Part shown: piece by piece, positions 51,795 through 61,874 of the stretch
Position numbering within the stretch: position 1 is the stretch's first letter
How the letters are laid out: each line of letters starts with the position of its first letter
Source of the DNA: Marinobacter santoriniensis NKSG1
GTDB lineage: Bacteria; Pseudomonadota; Gammaproteobacteria; Pseudomonadales; Oleiphilaceae
Direction: 5' to 3'
Length of the DNA stretch: 64,000 nucleotides
Assembly (NCBI RefSeq): GCF_000347775.1
Contig: NZ_APAT01000016.1
Span: 114,962-178,961, forward strand
Notes under the pieces: model-generated
What the model was told of the DNA's origin: nothing
The model's database searches: none
What the model saw: only the letters and a program-made list of their open reading frames with translations
Position numbers and translations under genes: made by a program

Positions 51795-53171
51795 TCAGTC
51801 CAGTCCGCCGTGGGTCAGCTTCAGGGGATCCATCAGCTGCTCCAGACGCGTACGACTCAGACCGCTCCGTTCTTCTGCCACGTCGATCACAGGACGTCCC
51901 GTCCGGTAGGCCTCTTTGGCGATATCCGACGCCAGGCTGTAACCGATCTCGGGATTCAGCGCGGTCACCAATACCGGATTACGACCAACGCCGGCGTTGA
52001 GATTGTCGGTATTCACGGAAAAATCCTTGATCGCCTTGTCGGCAAGAATACCAGCGGCGTTGCCCAGCAGCCCGACCATATCCAGCAGGTTACCGGCCAC
52101 CAGCGGCAACATGACATTGAGCTGGAAATTACCCGACTGGCCGGCAATTGCCACGGCACTATCCAGCCCGATGACCTGTGCACCCACCATGGCAACCGAC
52201 TCGGGAATAACCGGATTAACCTTGCCCGGCATGATGCTGCTGCCCGGCTGGAGAGCAGGCAGGCTGATTTCGGCAAGCCCGTGGATCGGCCCGCTGTTCA
52301 TCCAGCGAAGATCATTGGCGATCTTGGTCAGCACGATTCCGATACCCCGCAACTGCGACGACAGCGCAACAGGCCCGTCAACGGCACTCTGCCCCACGAA
52401 CTTGTGTTCCAGTGACCGGAAGGGGTAACCCGTGTTTTTCTTGAGGAACCGGATGAACTGTTCGGCGAACTCGGGTGCCGCGTTAACCCCGGTGCCAACC
52501 GCGGTGCCGCCCTGGGGCACGGCCAGCAGGTCATCCGCCGTGGCCTCCAGCCGGGCCTCGGCAGCCACCAGCTGTTCACGCCAGGTCCGCAGCTCCTGCC
52601 CGAGGGTAACCGGCATGGCGTCCATCAGGTGGGTCCGGCCGGTTTTCACCTGTTCGGAGAACAGGGCCTCACGCTCATAAATGACACCCCGCAGGTGGGT
52701 AAGCGCCGGTATCAGGCTCTCTTTCACCCCGATCACGGCGCTGACATGGATGGATGTCGGAATCACATCGTTCGAGCTCTGGCTCATGTTGACGTGATCG
52801 TTGGGATGCACCTCCATGCCGGCACGGCGGGCGATAGAGGCAATCACCTCGTTGACGTTCATGTTGGTGCTGGTGCCGGAGCCCGTCTGGTAACGGTCCA
52901 CCGGAAACTGATCCGCGTGCTCCCCCCGGATCAATGCATCACAGGCGTCCACGATGGCATCCCGCCGGTCGTTGTCCAGAAGTCCCAGACTGGTATTGGC
53001 CTCAGCGGCCGCCTTCTTGACCTGGGCTACGGCCTTGATAAAAGCGGATGGCAGCGGCTGCCCGCTGACCGGAAAATTATCCACGGCGCGCTGGGTCTGG
53101 GCACCCCAGAGGGCGTCGGCTGGTACATGAACCTCGCCCAGGCTGTCTTTTTCGACTCGGAAATCGCTCAT
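51795..53171 (-). CDS. fumC: class II fumarate hydratase FumC
   Basis: Hydrates fumarate to malate in the TCA cycle without an iron-sulfur cluster. SGSGTSTNMNVNEVIA-type TGSGTSTNMN, NDVIPTSIHVSA, KTGRTHLMDAMPV and the class signature GSSIMPGKVNPV are present. The ATG at 53171 with GGAGGG gives 458 residues. FumC is often an iron-starvation or oxidative-stress form; no Fur box was found. Confidence 0.97.
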   Translation of the reverse strand: MSDFRVEKDSLGEVHVPADALWGAQTQRAVDNFPVSGQPLPSAFIKAVAQVKKAAAEANTSLGLLDNDRRDAIVDACDALIRGEHADQFPVDRYQTGSGTSTNMNVNEVIASIARRAGMEVHPNDHVNMSQSSNDVIPTSIHVSAVIGVKESLIPALTHLRGVIYEREALFSEQVKTGRTHLMDAMPVTLGQELRTWREQLVAAEARLEATADDLLAVPQGGTAVGTGVNAAPEFAEQFIRFLKKNTGYPFRSLEHKFVGQSAVDGPVALSSQLRGIGIVLTKIANDLRWMNSGPIHGLAEISLPALQPGSSIMPGKVNPVIPESVAMVGAQVIGLDSAVAIAGQSGNFQLNVMLPLVAGNLLDMVGLLGNAAGILADKAIKDFSVNTDNLNAGVGRNPVLVTALNPEIGYSLASDIAKEAYRTGRPVIDVAEERSGLSRTRLEQLMDPLKLTHGGLD

Positions 53172-53254
53172 GTTCCCTCCTGTCTTTCCATTTACCTTCA
53201 GGGTACTGACAGCGAGTACGACGCCCATAAGGGGTTGTATCAACCCCCATGCAA

Positions 53255-53539
53255 TCAGTCGTTGGCGTGACTGCGCAACCGGACGTGATCGCAGATGCCG
53301 GTCACCTGCCGGAAATCGAGGATCAGGGTATGCACTGTGTTGGTGTAGGTGTCGTGCAGGTGGAACTTGAACCGATGCTGCTTATCTCCCTGCAGGAACG
53401 CATCGTACTCTTTCGCCAGCTCCCGGACGTCACCACCTTCGCCCTTGCTCCAGGTTGCATTGAACGGCCCCAGCACGGCCCCGCCGGCCAGACAGATGGT
53501 CACTTCGTGGTTCGTCAATCCGCTGTCGGAATTGGTCAT
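53255..53539 (-). CDS. hypothetical protein (94 residues)
   Basis: Not recognised. An ATG with AGGAG 9 bases upstream starts a soluble 94-residue protein with no signal peptide. It has a TICLAGGAVLG stretch and a His-rich KFHLHDTYTNTVHTL stretch. It lies upstream of fumC and downstream of the ErcS-like kinase gene on the same strand. The good ribosome site and neighbour spacing favour a real gene. Confidence 0.6.
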   Translation of the reverse strand: MTNSDSGLTNHEVTICLAGGAVLGPFNATWSKGEGGDVRELAKEYDAFLQGDKQHRFKFHLHDTYTNTVHTLILDFRQVTGICDHVRLRSHAND

Positions 53540-53607
53540 GGAACGGGTCTCCTCTTGCCTCAGGGTTGTTGAGGTAAGTGTAGACGCTGACAGCCAGACC
53601 GTGAGCC

Positions 53608-55353
53608 TCAGGCCCGGTTAGACAAACTGGTGAGCAATGCCCGGAGGCGATTCGGTTTGACGGGTTTATTCAGAATGGGGAGATATTGGGCACGCAGGAA
53701 CTGACGTGTCTCGTCGCTGCGGTCGGCGGTGATGATGGCGGCGGGCACGTCGCGCCCCAACGCCTGGCGAATCCCGTAGATGGCTTCGCATCCGGTCAGG
53801 CCGTGATCCAGGTGGTAGTCCGCCAGCAGAATATCGGGCCGAATGCCTGACGCTACCCGGGTTCGTGCCTGCCGTTCGTTCGACACGGCCGTCACTTCGC
53901 AGCCCCACCGATCCAGCAAAGCAGTCATGCTCTCAAGCACTGCAGGCTCGTTATCGATGACCATCACCGAGAGCCCGGCCAGACCTTCCGACAGAGCAGA
54001 CATGGCGGCTGATGAGGGAATGGCGAGTTCCCCAACCTCCGCTTCGGGCGGCAGCGTCACGACAAAACGCGATCCTCTTCCCGGCCGGGAAGAGACATCA
54101 ATGTTGTAGCCGAGGACCCGTATCATCCGCTCAACAATCGCAAGACCCAGCCCCACGCCCTGGCGTCCCCCGGTACCCTGTGGCAGGAGCTGGTGAAATT
54201 CGGTAAAGATTTCCTGAAGTTTTTCCGGCTCGATACCAACGCCGGTATCCCAGACTTCGATTCGGACCCGGCCCTGGCTTCGGCGCAGGGCCATTACGAC
54301 ACCACCCCGACGGGTATAACGGAACGCATTGCTCAGGAGATTCCGGACAATGCGCGTAAGCATTCGTGGGTCTGTCCGTATGAAGACTGGCGATGCGCGC
54401 AGCCGGAAATCCAGTCCGGCGTTCGCAGCCACGGCCTCGAATTCTTCCCCCAACCCCCGCAAAAGGGCCTCCAGATCTGTATGGACCAGGTCCGGCTTCA
54501 TCGCCTGCTGGTCGAGCTTGGAGATATCCAGCAGGTCGGCAAGCAGATCCTCAGCCCCCTCAAGGGCACGATGAACCTTATGCACCATGCGACTTTCGGA
54601 CTCGGGCAACTGACTGTCCTGAAGGGCAGAAATCATCAAGCGGGCCGCGTTTAGCGGCTGCATCAAGTCGTGGCTGGCGGCGGCAAGATATTTATCCTTG
54701 CTACGGTTCGCTTCCTTTGCCGCCTCGACGGCAACCACCAGCTTACGCTCGACCCGTTCCCGCTCTTCAATCTGGTACCGCAAACCCACGTTCGCATTCT
54801 GTAGGGCTTCGGTTCGCTCCTCCACACGACGCTCCAGGTCCTGATTCAGCTGTTCCAGCTTCTGTCGTGCCTGGACCCGTTCCGTGATATCGGCAACAAA
54901 GGCCTCCACCACTTCCGGCCCGAGGTCTGGCCGTCGCAGCAACGTGACCGCCACATGCACGGGCGTGCGATCGGCCTTCTGGAATTGGGTTTCCCTGGCA
55001 CTCAGGCTGCCCTGATCCAGCAATTCCTGACGAATGGTGTCGAATTCAGCGGCACGGCAGAACAGCTGCTCCCGGAGCCGGATTATTTGTTTTATCAGGT
55101 GTTCCGGGCTGTCGTATCCGCAGATGCGCGCCATGGCAGGATTACAGGCGAGAAAACCACCTCTCAGATTCGCCTGGAAAATGCCATGCAGCGCATTTTC
55201 AAAAAGCCATTTGTAGCGGTTGCGCTCCCGCTCAAGCTCCTCCAGCCGGTCCAGCAGAGCGGGATAGTAGCTCTTGCGGGCTGACTGGCTGCCCAGTCCG
55301 AGCAGATCGCCAATCCCATAGCCACTTTCCGGTGAATCAGAGGGCTTCTTCAT
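53608..55353 (-). CDS. ercS: PAS-domain hybrid sensor histidine kinase, ErcS-like
   Basis: A soluble sensor with PAS (about 45-165), a coiled coil, HisKA H-box AASHDLMQPLNAAR, HATPase N-box IVRNLLSNAFRYT and DTGVGIEP, and a C-terminal receiver (LLADYHLD). The SHDLMQPLNAAR box and order are those of Pseudomonas ErcS/ErcS'/NahK kinases; in P. aeruginosa ErcS acts in ethanol-oxidation control. ATG 55353 is preferred to TTG 55359. It overlaps the ErcA-like gene by 17 bases. The symbol rests on architecture and context. Confidence 0.82.
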   Translation of the reverse strand: MKKPSDSPESGYGIGDLLGLGSQSARKSYYPALLDRLEELERERNRYKWLFENALHGIFQANLRGGFLACNPAMARICGYDSPEHLIKQIIRLREQLFCRAAEFDTIRQELLDQGSLSARETQFQKADRTPVHVAVTLLRRPDLGPEVVEAFVADITERVQARQKLEQLNQDLERRVEERTEALQNANVGLRYQIEERERVERKLVVAVEAAKEANRSKDKYLAAASHDLMQPLNAARLMISALQDSQLPESESRMVHKVHRALEGAEDLLADLLDISKLDQQAMKPDLVHTDLEALLRGLGEEFEAVAANAGLDFRLRASPVFIRTDPRMLTRIVRNLLSNAFRYTRRGGVVMALRRSQGRVRIEVWDTGVGIEPEKLQEIFTEFHQLLPQGTGGRQGVGLGLAIVERMIRVLGYNIDVSSRPGRGSRFVVTLPPEAEVGELAIPSSAAMSALSEGLAGLSVMVIDNEPAVLESMTALLDRWGCEVTAVSNERQARTRVASGIRPDILLADYHLDHGLTGCEAIYGIRQALGRDVPAAIITADRSDETRQFLRAQYLPILNKPVKPNRLRALLTSLSNRA

Positions 55354-56500
55354 AGACAACCTGAACGTCTTTCAGCGAAGACTTTCTCGGATTGGTCAGA
55401 ATACAGGGGTCCTGCAACGCATAACCCGACAGATAGGGAATATCGGAGGTCGTCACGCCCAGTTGGGCCAGTCTGGCCTCGAGCCCTACGTGGCGTTTCA
55501 GCTCGATGATCCGGTTCATCAACCGTTTCTTGATTTCCCGAGTGTTCATACCGCGGGTATCAATGTCCATGGCCTCTGCCACCCGCCGGAACCGATCCTC
55601 GGCGGACGGGAAGTTGTAGGCCACGACGTGCTCCAGCAAAAGAGCGTTGCACAGTCCGTGGGGGAGGTCGAGAAAACCGCCGAGGCTGTGCGACATGGCG
55701 TGAACGGCGCCGAGGATGGCGTTGGAAAACGCCAGGCCTGCCTGCATCGAGGCCAGCATGATTTGCTCACGGAGGTAAGGGTCGGCGGTATTACTGACCA
55801 ATGGTTCAAGGTTGCGGTTGATCAGCCGGATGGCCTCAAGGGCATGGGTATCGGTCAGCGGCCCACTGCCTGTGGAGACGAACGCCTCGATCGCATGCAC
55901 CAGGGCATCCACGCCGGTGCAGGCCGTCAGGTAGGCATCCATGGTTTCTGTCACTTCCGGATCAATGAGCGACACATCCGGAACCACCGCCTTACTGATG
56001 ATTGAAAACTTGAAGCGTCGATTCGGGTCACTGATGATCGCGAACTGGGAGACGTCTGCAGAGGTCCCTGCCGTCGTCGGAATCAGAATGAGCGGTGGCG
56101 GCGGGTTGGTGATGGTATCGACGCCCTCGAACTCCAGTATGCTACGCCCATGCGTGGCCACAATGCCGATACCTTTGGCGCAGTCCATGGGACTGCCTCC
56201 CCCGATTGCCACGATGACGTCGCATTCGCTCGACCGGTAGAGTTCCGCTCCGGTCATGACTTCTTCCACCTTGGGATTTGCCGACACACCGGTGAACACC
56301 GTCGACTGGATCCCGGCCTCGGTCAGCAGGGATTCAATCTCCCCGACCCATCCGGCATCCGCGACACCGGGGTCGGAAACCAGAAGCACATGGCGGGCAC
56401 CAAAATTATGAGCAAAGTTGGCAACAGAGCGGCGCGATCCTGCACCGAACACAATTTCCGGTGAAACGAACTTACGGAGTGCAGAGATGTCGTGACTCAT
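55337..56500 (-). CDS. ercA: iron-containing alcohol dehydrogenase, ErcA-like
   Basis: A group III (Fe-type) alcohol dehydrogenase of 387 residues. The NAD-binding AIGGGSPMDCAKG and TTAGTSADVS are followed by metal-ligand His residues in HAIEAFVS and AVHAMSHSLGGFLDLPHG. In P. aeruginosa ErcA is needed for growth on ethanol and lies with ercS and pqqH. Here it sits between the same two genes, which supports the name. Its reaction is not known. Confidence 0.85.
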   Translation of the reverse strand: MSHDISALRKFVSPEIVFGAGSRRSVANFAHNFGARHVLLVSDPGVADAGWVGEIESLLTEAGIQSTVFTGVSANPKVEEVMTGAELYRSSECDVIVAIGGGSPMDCAKGIGIVATHGRSILEFEGVDTITNPPPPLILIPTTAGTSADVSQFAIISDPNRRFKFSIISKAVVPDVSLIDPEVTETMDAYLTACTGVDALVHAIEAFVSTGSGPLTDTHALEAIRLINRNLEPLVSNTADPYLREQIMLASMQAGLAFSNAILGAVHAMSHSLGGFLDLPHGLCNALLLEHVVAYNFPSAEDRFRRVAEAMDIDTRGMNTREIKKRLMNRIIELKRHVGLEARLAQLGVTTSDIPYLSGYALQDPCILTNPRKSSLKDVQVVYEEAL

Positions 56501-56556
56501 GGAGAGGTTCTCGACGGCTTGTTGTTATAGGAATAGCCGACAGTCTAACTCAAGTT

Positions 56557-58449
56557 TTAGAGGCAATCATTGGCCTTTCGGCTATGCCCCCGGTAGAAAC
56601 TGTTCAACCACTCGAGCATCGCTGCCAGGTTCTCCGGCTTCCGGAAGCCGTGCCCTTCGTCCTCGAACCAGTGCAATTCCGGTGAATGCCCGGCCGCTTT
56701 CATGGATTCCACCATGGTGCGCGTCTGCTCCGGCACCACCACCCGATCCTGGCCGCCCTGGAAAAAAATCACTGGCGTTCGAATCCGGTCCGCGTGGTGC
56801 CGTGGTGTTCTGGCATGCCAACGCTCCGGCTGATCCTCCGGCGCTCCCAGCAGCCAGTCGAGATAACCGGACTCGAACCGATGCGTCATGGTTCGAAGCC
56901 TCCGCGGATCCGTCACTCCGAACAGGCTCGCACCTGCCACAAAACAATCCGTTTCGATTACGGCCATCAGAACCGTGTAACCACCCGCGCTGCGACCCTG
57001 GACAAACACGCGATCACCATCAACGCGACCTTCTTTCGACAAATAACCGGCGGCCCGCGCCATATCCTGAACGTCGAACTCGCCCCAGTGATTCGCCAGG
57101 GACAGCCGGAACCGTCGCCCGAAACCGCTACTGCCACGGTAGTTGACCTCGGCCACGGCGAAACCACGCTGACACCAGAACTGGATTTGCGGATTGTAGA
57201 CCGGATAAACAGCGGAGGTGGGACCGCCATGGGCCACGAGAATCACAGGCGGACGGTCAGCCACTGGTATCGTGGGCCCATAGAAAAACCCCTGAACCGC
57301 CGGATCTCTGGAGGTCTGGGGCACGATAAACGTCTCGGGCGTCTGGCAGTGCACACCAGGCAACGGATCCTCGCCACCGGCAAGGACCTGCTCACCGAGT
57401 GTATCCGGATCAATCGCCAGCACGACATCAAGACGGTCGGGGGATCTTGCCACGCAGTAAAGGGTTCCATCGCGCACCGACAGGCAGCGGAAATCCGTGA
57501 AACCGGTGGCCACCCGTGTCAGTGCAGCTTCAGCTCCCACCCATAGCTCGCCGGTGCCCTGGTTATAGCGAACCCGGGCCCATTGGCCGCCGGGTAAAGG
57601 ACAGTGATGTCGTTCGCCAAGCTGCCACGGCGCGTTCGCGTGATCCTGAGCCGGGGCCGGTGCAGCGGTCCAGACCGCGTCGTTCCCCTTCCACTTGAGT
57701 TCCCACGGCTGCCACCACCCCTGATGATCCGACAAGACCCAGAGCACCTGCCCCGCGAAAACGGGCTGCTGGATCGAACCTTCCACCGGAGGTACACAGG
57801 ACTGCACACGTTGCAGATGGCCCTCTGCATCCAGCTCGGCCAACCAGAGTCTTGTTCTCAGCCAGGGCATGTCCGGTAACTGCCAGGTTATCCAGGCAAT
57901 CCGGCGGCCATCCGGGGAAAGCACCGGAGCGCCGTAAAAATCCGCGCCCTCATGCAGGCACCGGCATTGCCCGTCGGGCGAGATCGCCACAAGTGCCTGC
58001 CGTCCCTCGGATTCGCGCACGGCCAGTACCCACTCACGTCGGCGATCCGCAACGAGGCCGCCCCAGGCTGTGTCCGGGTCGTCGACCAGCGTGGTCCAGT
58101 GACCGGCTCCAATCGAGACAGAAATCAGGTGTTGCCGCTCGGTCACTGCCACAACCCGATCCGGAAAGGCCGCCAGGGTACCACCGCCATAACCGTTGAC
58201 GCGGCTGCCCAGGCCCGGCGTGGCCAGCGTCAAAAGACGCTCACCGTCGTGCCATTTCAGGATTGTCTTGCCCAGCGACGAATCCGATTCCAGCCAGAAC
58301 AGGCCCGCCTCAGAGGCCGTCAACTCCCCACGCTGGACATGCCCATCGACAGCCTGGCGGGCGGTCATTCGCTGGACCGGCGTGGGCCGTTCGGACCCGA
58401 TGATCCGTGGCGGCTCAGCCCCGGAAAAACAGTCGTGAATTCCGGACAT
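56557..58449 (-). CDS. pqqH: S9 prolyl oligopeptidase family protein, PqqH-like
   Basis: A serine hydrolase of the S9 family: an N-terminal beta-propeller (about 1-380) followed by an alpha/beta hydrolase with nucleophile GRSAGG (Ser about 485), acid GGQDRVVV and His in DEGHGF. In Pseudomonas the equivalent gene is pqqH and lies with pqqA-E; a role in PqqA processing is proposed. The start at ATG 58449 overlaps pqqE by 35 bases; the frame is open further up, so the start is uncertain. No pqqF-type metalloprotease is seen in the window. Confidence 0.85.
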   Translation of the reverse strand: MSGIHDCFSGAEPPRIIGSERPTPVQRMTARQAVDGHVQRGELTASEAGLFWLESDSSLGKTILKWHDGERLLTLATPGLGSRVNGYGGGTLAAFPDRVVAVTERQHLISVSIGAGHWTTLVDDPDTAWGGLVADRRREWVLAVRESEGRQALVAISPDGQCRCLHEGADFYGAPVLSPDGRRIAWITWQLPDMPWLRTRLWLAELDAEGHLQRVQSCVPPVEGSIQQPVFAGQVLWVLSDHQGWWQPWELKWKGNDAVWTAAPAPAQDHANAPWQLGERHHCPLPGGQWARVRYNQGTGELWVGAEAALTRVATGFTDFRCLSVRDGTLYCVARSPDRLDVVLAIDPDTLGEQVLAGGEDPLPGVHCQTPETFIVPQTSRDPAVQGFFYGPTIPVADRPPVILVAHGGPTSAVYPVYNPQIQFWCQRGFAVAEVNYRGSSGFGRRFRLSLANHWGEFDVQDMARAAGYLSKEGRVDGDRVFVQGRSAGGYTVLMAVIETDCFVAGASLFGVTDPRRLRTMTHRFESGYLDWLLGAPEDQPERWHARTPRHHADRIRTPVIFFQGGQDRVVVPEQTRTMVESMKAAGHSPELHWFEDEGHGFRKPENLAAMLEWLNSFYRGHSRKANDCL

Positions 58450-59572
58450 TTCGGTACACCAGATCCTGCAGCCCAGCCGTGGCATGGTCCGCCGCCCGTC
58501 GCGCCGCCAGGATACGCTCGTGATGGGGTGACTTGCTGCATACCGGATCGGCATTGTCGGCGTTTCCGGTCAGCAGGTAGGCCTGGCAGCGGCATCCGCC
58601 AAAGTCCTTGTCTTTCTCATCACAGGAGCGACAGGGCTCAGGCATCCACTCATTGCCCCGGTAATGGTTGAACCCCGGACTGTCGTACCAGATCTCCCGC
58701 AAGTCGAGATCCTTCACGTTCGGGAAGTCGATCGGAAGCAACCTTGCGCTGTGGCACGGCAGGGCGGTGCCATCCGGTGCGACCGTCAGGAACAGGTTGC
58801 CCCAACCATTCATGCAGGCCTTGGGCCGCTCCTCGTAGTAATCCGGTGTTACGAAGATGAGCTTCATGGCGGATCCCCGTGCCTGCAGTCCTGCCCGGCT
58901 GGCATTCACCTCTGCCTCGGCCTGATCCAACTGCGCCTTGGACGGCATCAGAGCTTCCCGGTTTTCAAACGCCCAGCCGTAGTACTGACAGGTGGCCAGC
59001 TCTACGTAGTCTGCCCCCAGTCGCTCGCACAGATCGATGATGTCCGGCATCTGGTGGATGTTATGACGGTGGATGACAAAGTTGAGCACCATCGGGTACC
59101 CCGCCGCCTTCACTGCTTTTGCCATGGCCAACTTCTGTTCGAATGCCTTCCGTGAACCCGCCACCGCGTTGTTCAACTCCGGATCCGAGGCCTGGAAGCT
59201 GACCTGAATATGGTCCAGGCCGGCCTCGGCGAAGGCGACCACCCTGGCTTCGGTGAGCCCCAGGCCGGACGTGATCAGGTTGGTGTAGTAGCCCAGTTTC
59301 CGGGCTTCGGCAATCAGCTCCGGCAAGTCCTGGCGCACCAGCGGCTCGCCGCCCGAAAATCCCAGTTGGGCCGCGCCCATTTCCCGTCCCTGCCGCAACA
59401 CACTGATCCACTGTTCGGTAGTCAGCTCCTGCTCGGTCTGGGCGAAGTCCAATGGGTTGGAGCAGTAGGGGCACTGCAGCGGGCAGCGATAGGTCAGCTC
59501 CGCAAGCAGCCACAGGGGCGGCCCCGCATTGTTGGGATTAAGACTGGTCGGGAGTGCATCAGCGCGCGTCAT
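58415..59572 (-). CDS. pqqE: PqqA peptide cyclase PqqE (radical SAM)
   Basis: Forms the first carbon-carbon link between Glu and Tyr of PqqA using SAM. The radical SAM cluster Cys are 30, 34 and 37 in CPLQCPYC. Auxiliary-cluster Cys of the SPASM type are near the end ([24 protein letters not shown]). Length 385. Its ATG overlaps the pqqD stop (ATGA); PqqD delivers the peptide to it. Confidence 0.97.
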   Translation of the reverse strand: MTRADALPTSLNPNNAGPPLWLLAELTYRCPLQCPYCSNPLDFAQTEQELTTEQWISVLRQGREMGAAQLGFSGGEPLVRQDLPELIAEARKLGYYTNLITSGLGLTEARVVAFAEAGLDHIQVSFQASDPELNNAVAGSRKAFEQKLAMAKAVKAAGYPMVLNFVIHRHNIHQMPDIIDLCERLGADYVELATCQYYGWAFENREALMPSKAQLDQAEAEVNASRAGLQARGSAMKLIFVTPDYYEERPKACMNGWGNLFLTVAPDGTALPCHSARLLPIDFPNVKDLDLREIWYDSPGFNHYRGNEWMPEPCRSCDEKDKDFGGCRCQAYLLTGNADNADPVCSKSPHHERILAARRAADHATAGLQDLVYRNVRNSRLFFRG

Positions 59573-59832
59573 GACAGGTCAATCCAGTGTTGCTGCTCGG
59601 CATCTTCCAGGAAGGCACGGACATCCGGGCCAAGATCGCCCGCCTCCGGGAATTGCTGTTGCAGGGACGCGACGATGGCGTCCACATCCTGCCGGCCATC
59701 CACCTCGTTGAGTATCGCCCCGGCACTGCCGTTGAGTTTGACCATCCCCTCCGGGTACAGCAGTACGTAACAATCCTGGGCGGGTTCCCACTGGAACCGG
59801 AAGCCACGGCGAAAACGGGGAATCTGGCTCAT
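59569..59832 (-). CDS. pqqD: PQQ biosynthesis peptide chaperone PqqD
   Basis: An 87-residue winged-helix RiPP recognition element that binds PqqA and presents it to Pqq[28 protein letters not shown] sequence (seen as [15 protein letters not shown] and [14 protein letters not shown]) is typical. The start at 59832 is 11 bases after the pqqC stop; the open frame above it overlaps pqqC and is disregarded. Confidence 0.95.
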   Translation of the reverse strand: MSQIPRFRRGFRFQWEPAQDCYVLLYPEGMVKLNGSAGAILNEVDGRQDVDAIVASLQQQFPEAGDLGPDVRAFLEDAEQQHWIDLS

Positions 59833-59843
59833 ACAATGCTCCC

Positions 59844-60599
59844 TCACAGGCCCCGGTGCCACACTTGCTGATCGGTCACCGTGTGGTATGGGGGCGTTTG
59901 ATGCAGGTAGGCCATTGTCAATGCATCCAGCAGAGACCACAGGATGTCCAGCTTGAACTGGAGGATGTCCAGGGCGCGGGCCTGCTGGGCCTCGGTGACG
60001 AAATGATCCAGGGTGATGCTGAGCCCATGCTCCACATCCCGTCGGGCCTCGGACAAACGCTTACGGAAATAGCGGTAACCGCCCTCCTCGATCCAGGGAT
60101 AGTGCTGGGGCCAGCTGTCCAGACGGGACTGGTGGATCTCCGGTGCGAACAGCTCCGTCAGGGACGAGCAGGCCGCCTCCTGCCAGGTCGCCCGGCGGGC
60201 AAAATTAAGGTAGGCATCCACCGCAAATCGGACGCCCGGCAGAACGTGGCGCTGGTCGATGACCTCTTCCCGGGTCAGGCCCACGGCCTCGGCCAGTGAC
60301 AACCAGGCCTCGATGCCCCCGACATCGTCATCATGGCCGTCGTGGTCCAGAATCCGCTGCAGCCAAAGCCGGCGCACCCCGGCATCCGGGCAGTTGGCCA
60401 TAATGGCGGCGTCTTTCTGGGGAATCTTGATCTGGTAGTAATACCGGTTTGCCACCCAGCCACGGATCTGTTCCGGAGTGCACTGCCCGCCATACATGGC
60501 CTTATGGTAGGGATGGTGGATATGGTAGTACTGTCCCTTGCTGCGCAGGGCCTGCTCGAAGGCCTCGCGGTTCATTGCGGTGTTGGCTTTGGCGTTCAT
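59844..60599 (-). CDS. pqqC: pyrroloquinoline-quinone synthase PqqC
   Basis: PqqC carries out the last oxidation and ring closure to PQQ with oxygen and no metal. The all-helical protein shows [38 protein letters not shown] and [12 protein letters not shown], which hold active-site residues. Length 251. Its ATG overlaps the pqqB stop by 4 bases. Confidence 0.97.
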   Translation of the reverse strand: MNAKANTAMNREAFEQALRSKGQYYHIHHPYHKAMYGGQCTPEQIRGWVANRYYYQIKIPQKDAAIMANCPDAGVRRLWLQRILDHDGHDDDVGGIEAWLSLAEAVGLTREEVIDQRHVLPGVRFAVDAYLNFARRATWQEAACSSLTELFAPEIHQSRLDSWPQHYPWIEEGGYRYFRKRLSEARRDVEHGLSITLDHFVTEAQQARALDILQFKLDILWSLLDALTMAYLHQTPPYHTVTDQQVWHRGL

Positions 60600-61525
60600 G
60601 GCTGCCCCGACAGATCAATGTGCATGCCATCCCGGGACACCTCGATGCCGTGCTCGCCCAGTTCGGCGTGCTCGGGGGAGTCCTCGTCCAGGATCGGGTT
60701 GGTATTGTTGATGTGAATGAGGATTTTGCGGCTGGCTGGCATCGTATCGAGCACCTCGATCATGCCGCCGGGCCCGCTCTGGGCCAGGTGCCCCATCGCC
60801 TGCCCCGTCCTGGTGCCCACTTCCTGGCGAATCATTTCGTCGTCCCGCCAGACGGTGCCGTCCACCAGCAGGATATCGGCCTTTCGCATCCAGTTCAGGA
60901 TGCGCTCGTCCGGCTGTCCCAGCCCCGGCGCATAGAACACTGTGGTGCCGGTTCGGGTATCCCGAAGAAACAGGCCGATGTTGTCGCCCGGATGCGGATT
61001 GTCCCGGCGCGGCGAATACGGAGGCGCATTGCTCAGCAAGGGAATGGCGGTCAGTCGGAGGGAAGGCGCACAGGGGATGCTGAACTCCACCTGCTCCGAG
61101 GCCTCGATCTCGCACCAGTTCAGGCCGCCATTCCAGTGCTCCAGCATGTTGAACAACGGAAAACCCGAGCTGAGATCATCGTGTACCTGCCGGGTGCACC
61201 AGACGTCCATGGGCAAGCCTTCGCGCAAGGACAGCAGGCCCGTGGTGTGATCCACCTGGCTATCCATCAGCACGATGGCACTGATCCCGGTATCGCGCAG
61301 GGCCCTTGCCGGCTGCATCGCAGGGAACGCGGCCAACTGCGCACGGATGTCCGGCGAGGCGTTGAAAAGAATCCAGTGATCTCCGTCCTCGCTGACGGCG
61401 ATCGAAGATTGGGTGCGGGCCTGCGCTTTCAGGGTTCCCTTGCGGAAACCGGCGCAATTCCGACAGTTACAGTTCCACTGCGGGAACCCACCGCCAGCGG
61501 CGGAGCCAAGGACGTGAATCTGCAT
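60596..61525 (-). CDS. pqqB: PQQ biosynthesis protein PqqB
   Basis: A metallo-beta-lactamase-fold oxygenase in PQQ assembly. The start [19 protein letters not shown] is diagnostic, followed by zinc-type Cys (NCRNC), [13 protein letters not shown] and the C-terminal [15 protein letters not shown]. The ATG at 61525 is used (309 residues), since the frame above it is non-homologous and begins past pqqA. It follows pqqA by 53 bases. Confidence 0.97.
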   Translation of the reverse strand: MQIHVLGSAAGGGFPQWNCNCRNCAGFRKGTLKAQARTQSSIAVSEDGDHWILFNASPDIRAQLAAFPAMQPARALRDTGISAIVLMDSQVDHTTGLLSLREGLPMDVWCTRQVHDDLSSGFPLFNMLEHWNGGLNWCEIEASEQVEFSIPCAPSLRLTAIPLLSNAPPYSPRRDNPHPGDNIGLFLRDTRTGTTVFYAPGLGQPDERILNWMRKADILLVDGTVWRDDEMIRQEVGTRTGQAMGHLAQSGPGGMIEVLDTMPASRKILIHINNTNPILDEDSPEHAELGEHGIEVSRDGMHIDLSGQP

Positions 61526-61578
61526 GGAGAAGATCCTGCGGAGAAACGGCCAGCGACTGATCGCCGGCCGGCTCACGC

Positions 61579-61650
61579 TCAGCGATTGGCGAAGTACATG
61601 GTGACTTCAAAGCCGATTCGCAGATCCTCGTAGGCTGGTTTGGTCCACAT
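61579..61650 (-). CDS. pqqA: PQQ precursor peptide PqqA
   Basis: A 23-residue peptide, the PQQ precursor. It starts [15 protein letters not shown] and has the conserved Glu15 and Tyr19 (motif ExxxY) that are joined to form PQQ. The ATG has AGAGGTG 7 bases upstream. It heads pqqABCDE; being usually made in excess over the enzymes, a partial attenuator before pqqB would be expected, but none is obvious. Confidence 0.97.
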   Translation of the reverse strand: MWTKPAYEDLRIGFEVTMYFANR

Positions 61651-61874
61651 AATGCTCACCTCTTGTCATGATTGTTAGCGCATTGGGTGTTGGTCCCGGC
61701 AATGCCGACGACTCAGTTTCATCCTAGCGACAGAGACAAGCGGCCAATATGGTACTTTCGCACTGTTTTTGACCACCACAAAGTAGCAGCAGTCTGGCTC
61801 CGAGGTTGAATTGTCTGGCCATGACCACGCCGTAGCATGGAAGACGGACAATAATAACTTCAAGGAGTCCCCCT
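61651..61874. other. pqqA/NosR-like divergent regulatory region
   Basis: A 224-base region that must hold both promoters. No confident sigma-70 or sigma-54 site was found. The pqqA side shows an AGAGGTG ribosome site, and the other side shows AAGGAG before the ATG at 61875. Alcohol-responsive regulators such as ErbR/AgmR could bind here (inference). Confidence 0.4.

Noticed and set aside
61820..61850. Possible sigma-54 promoter (TGGC...GC) before the NosR-like gene
   Set aside because: The second element and the GG/GC spacing do not fit the sigma-54 consensus.
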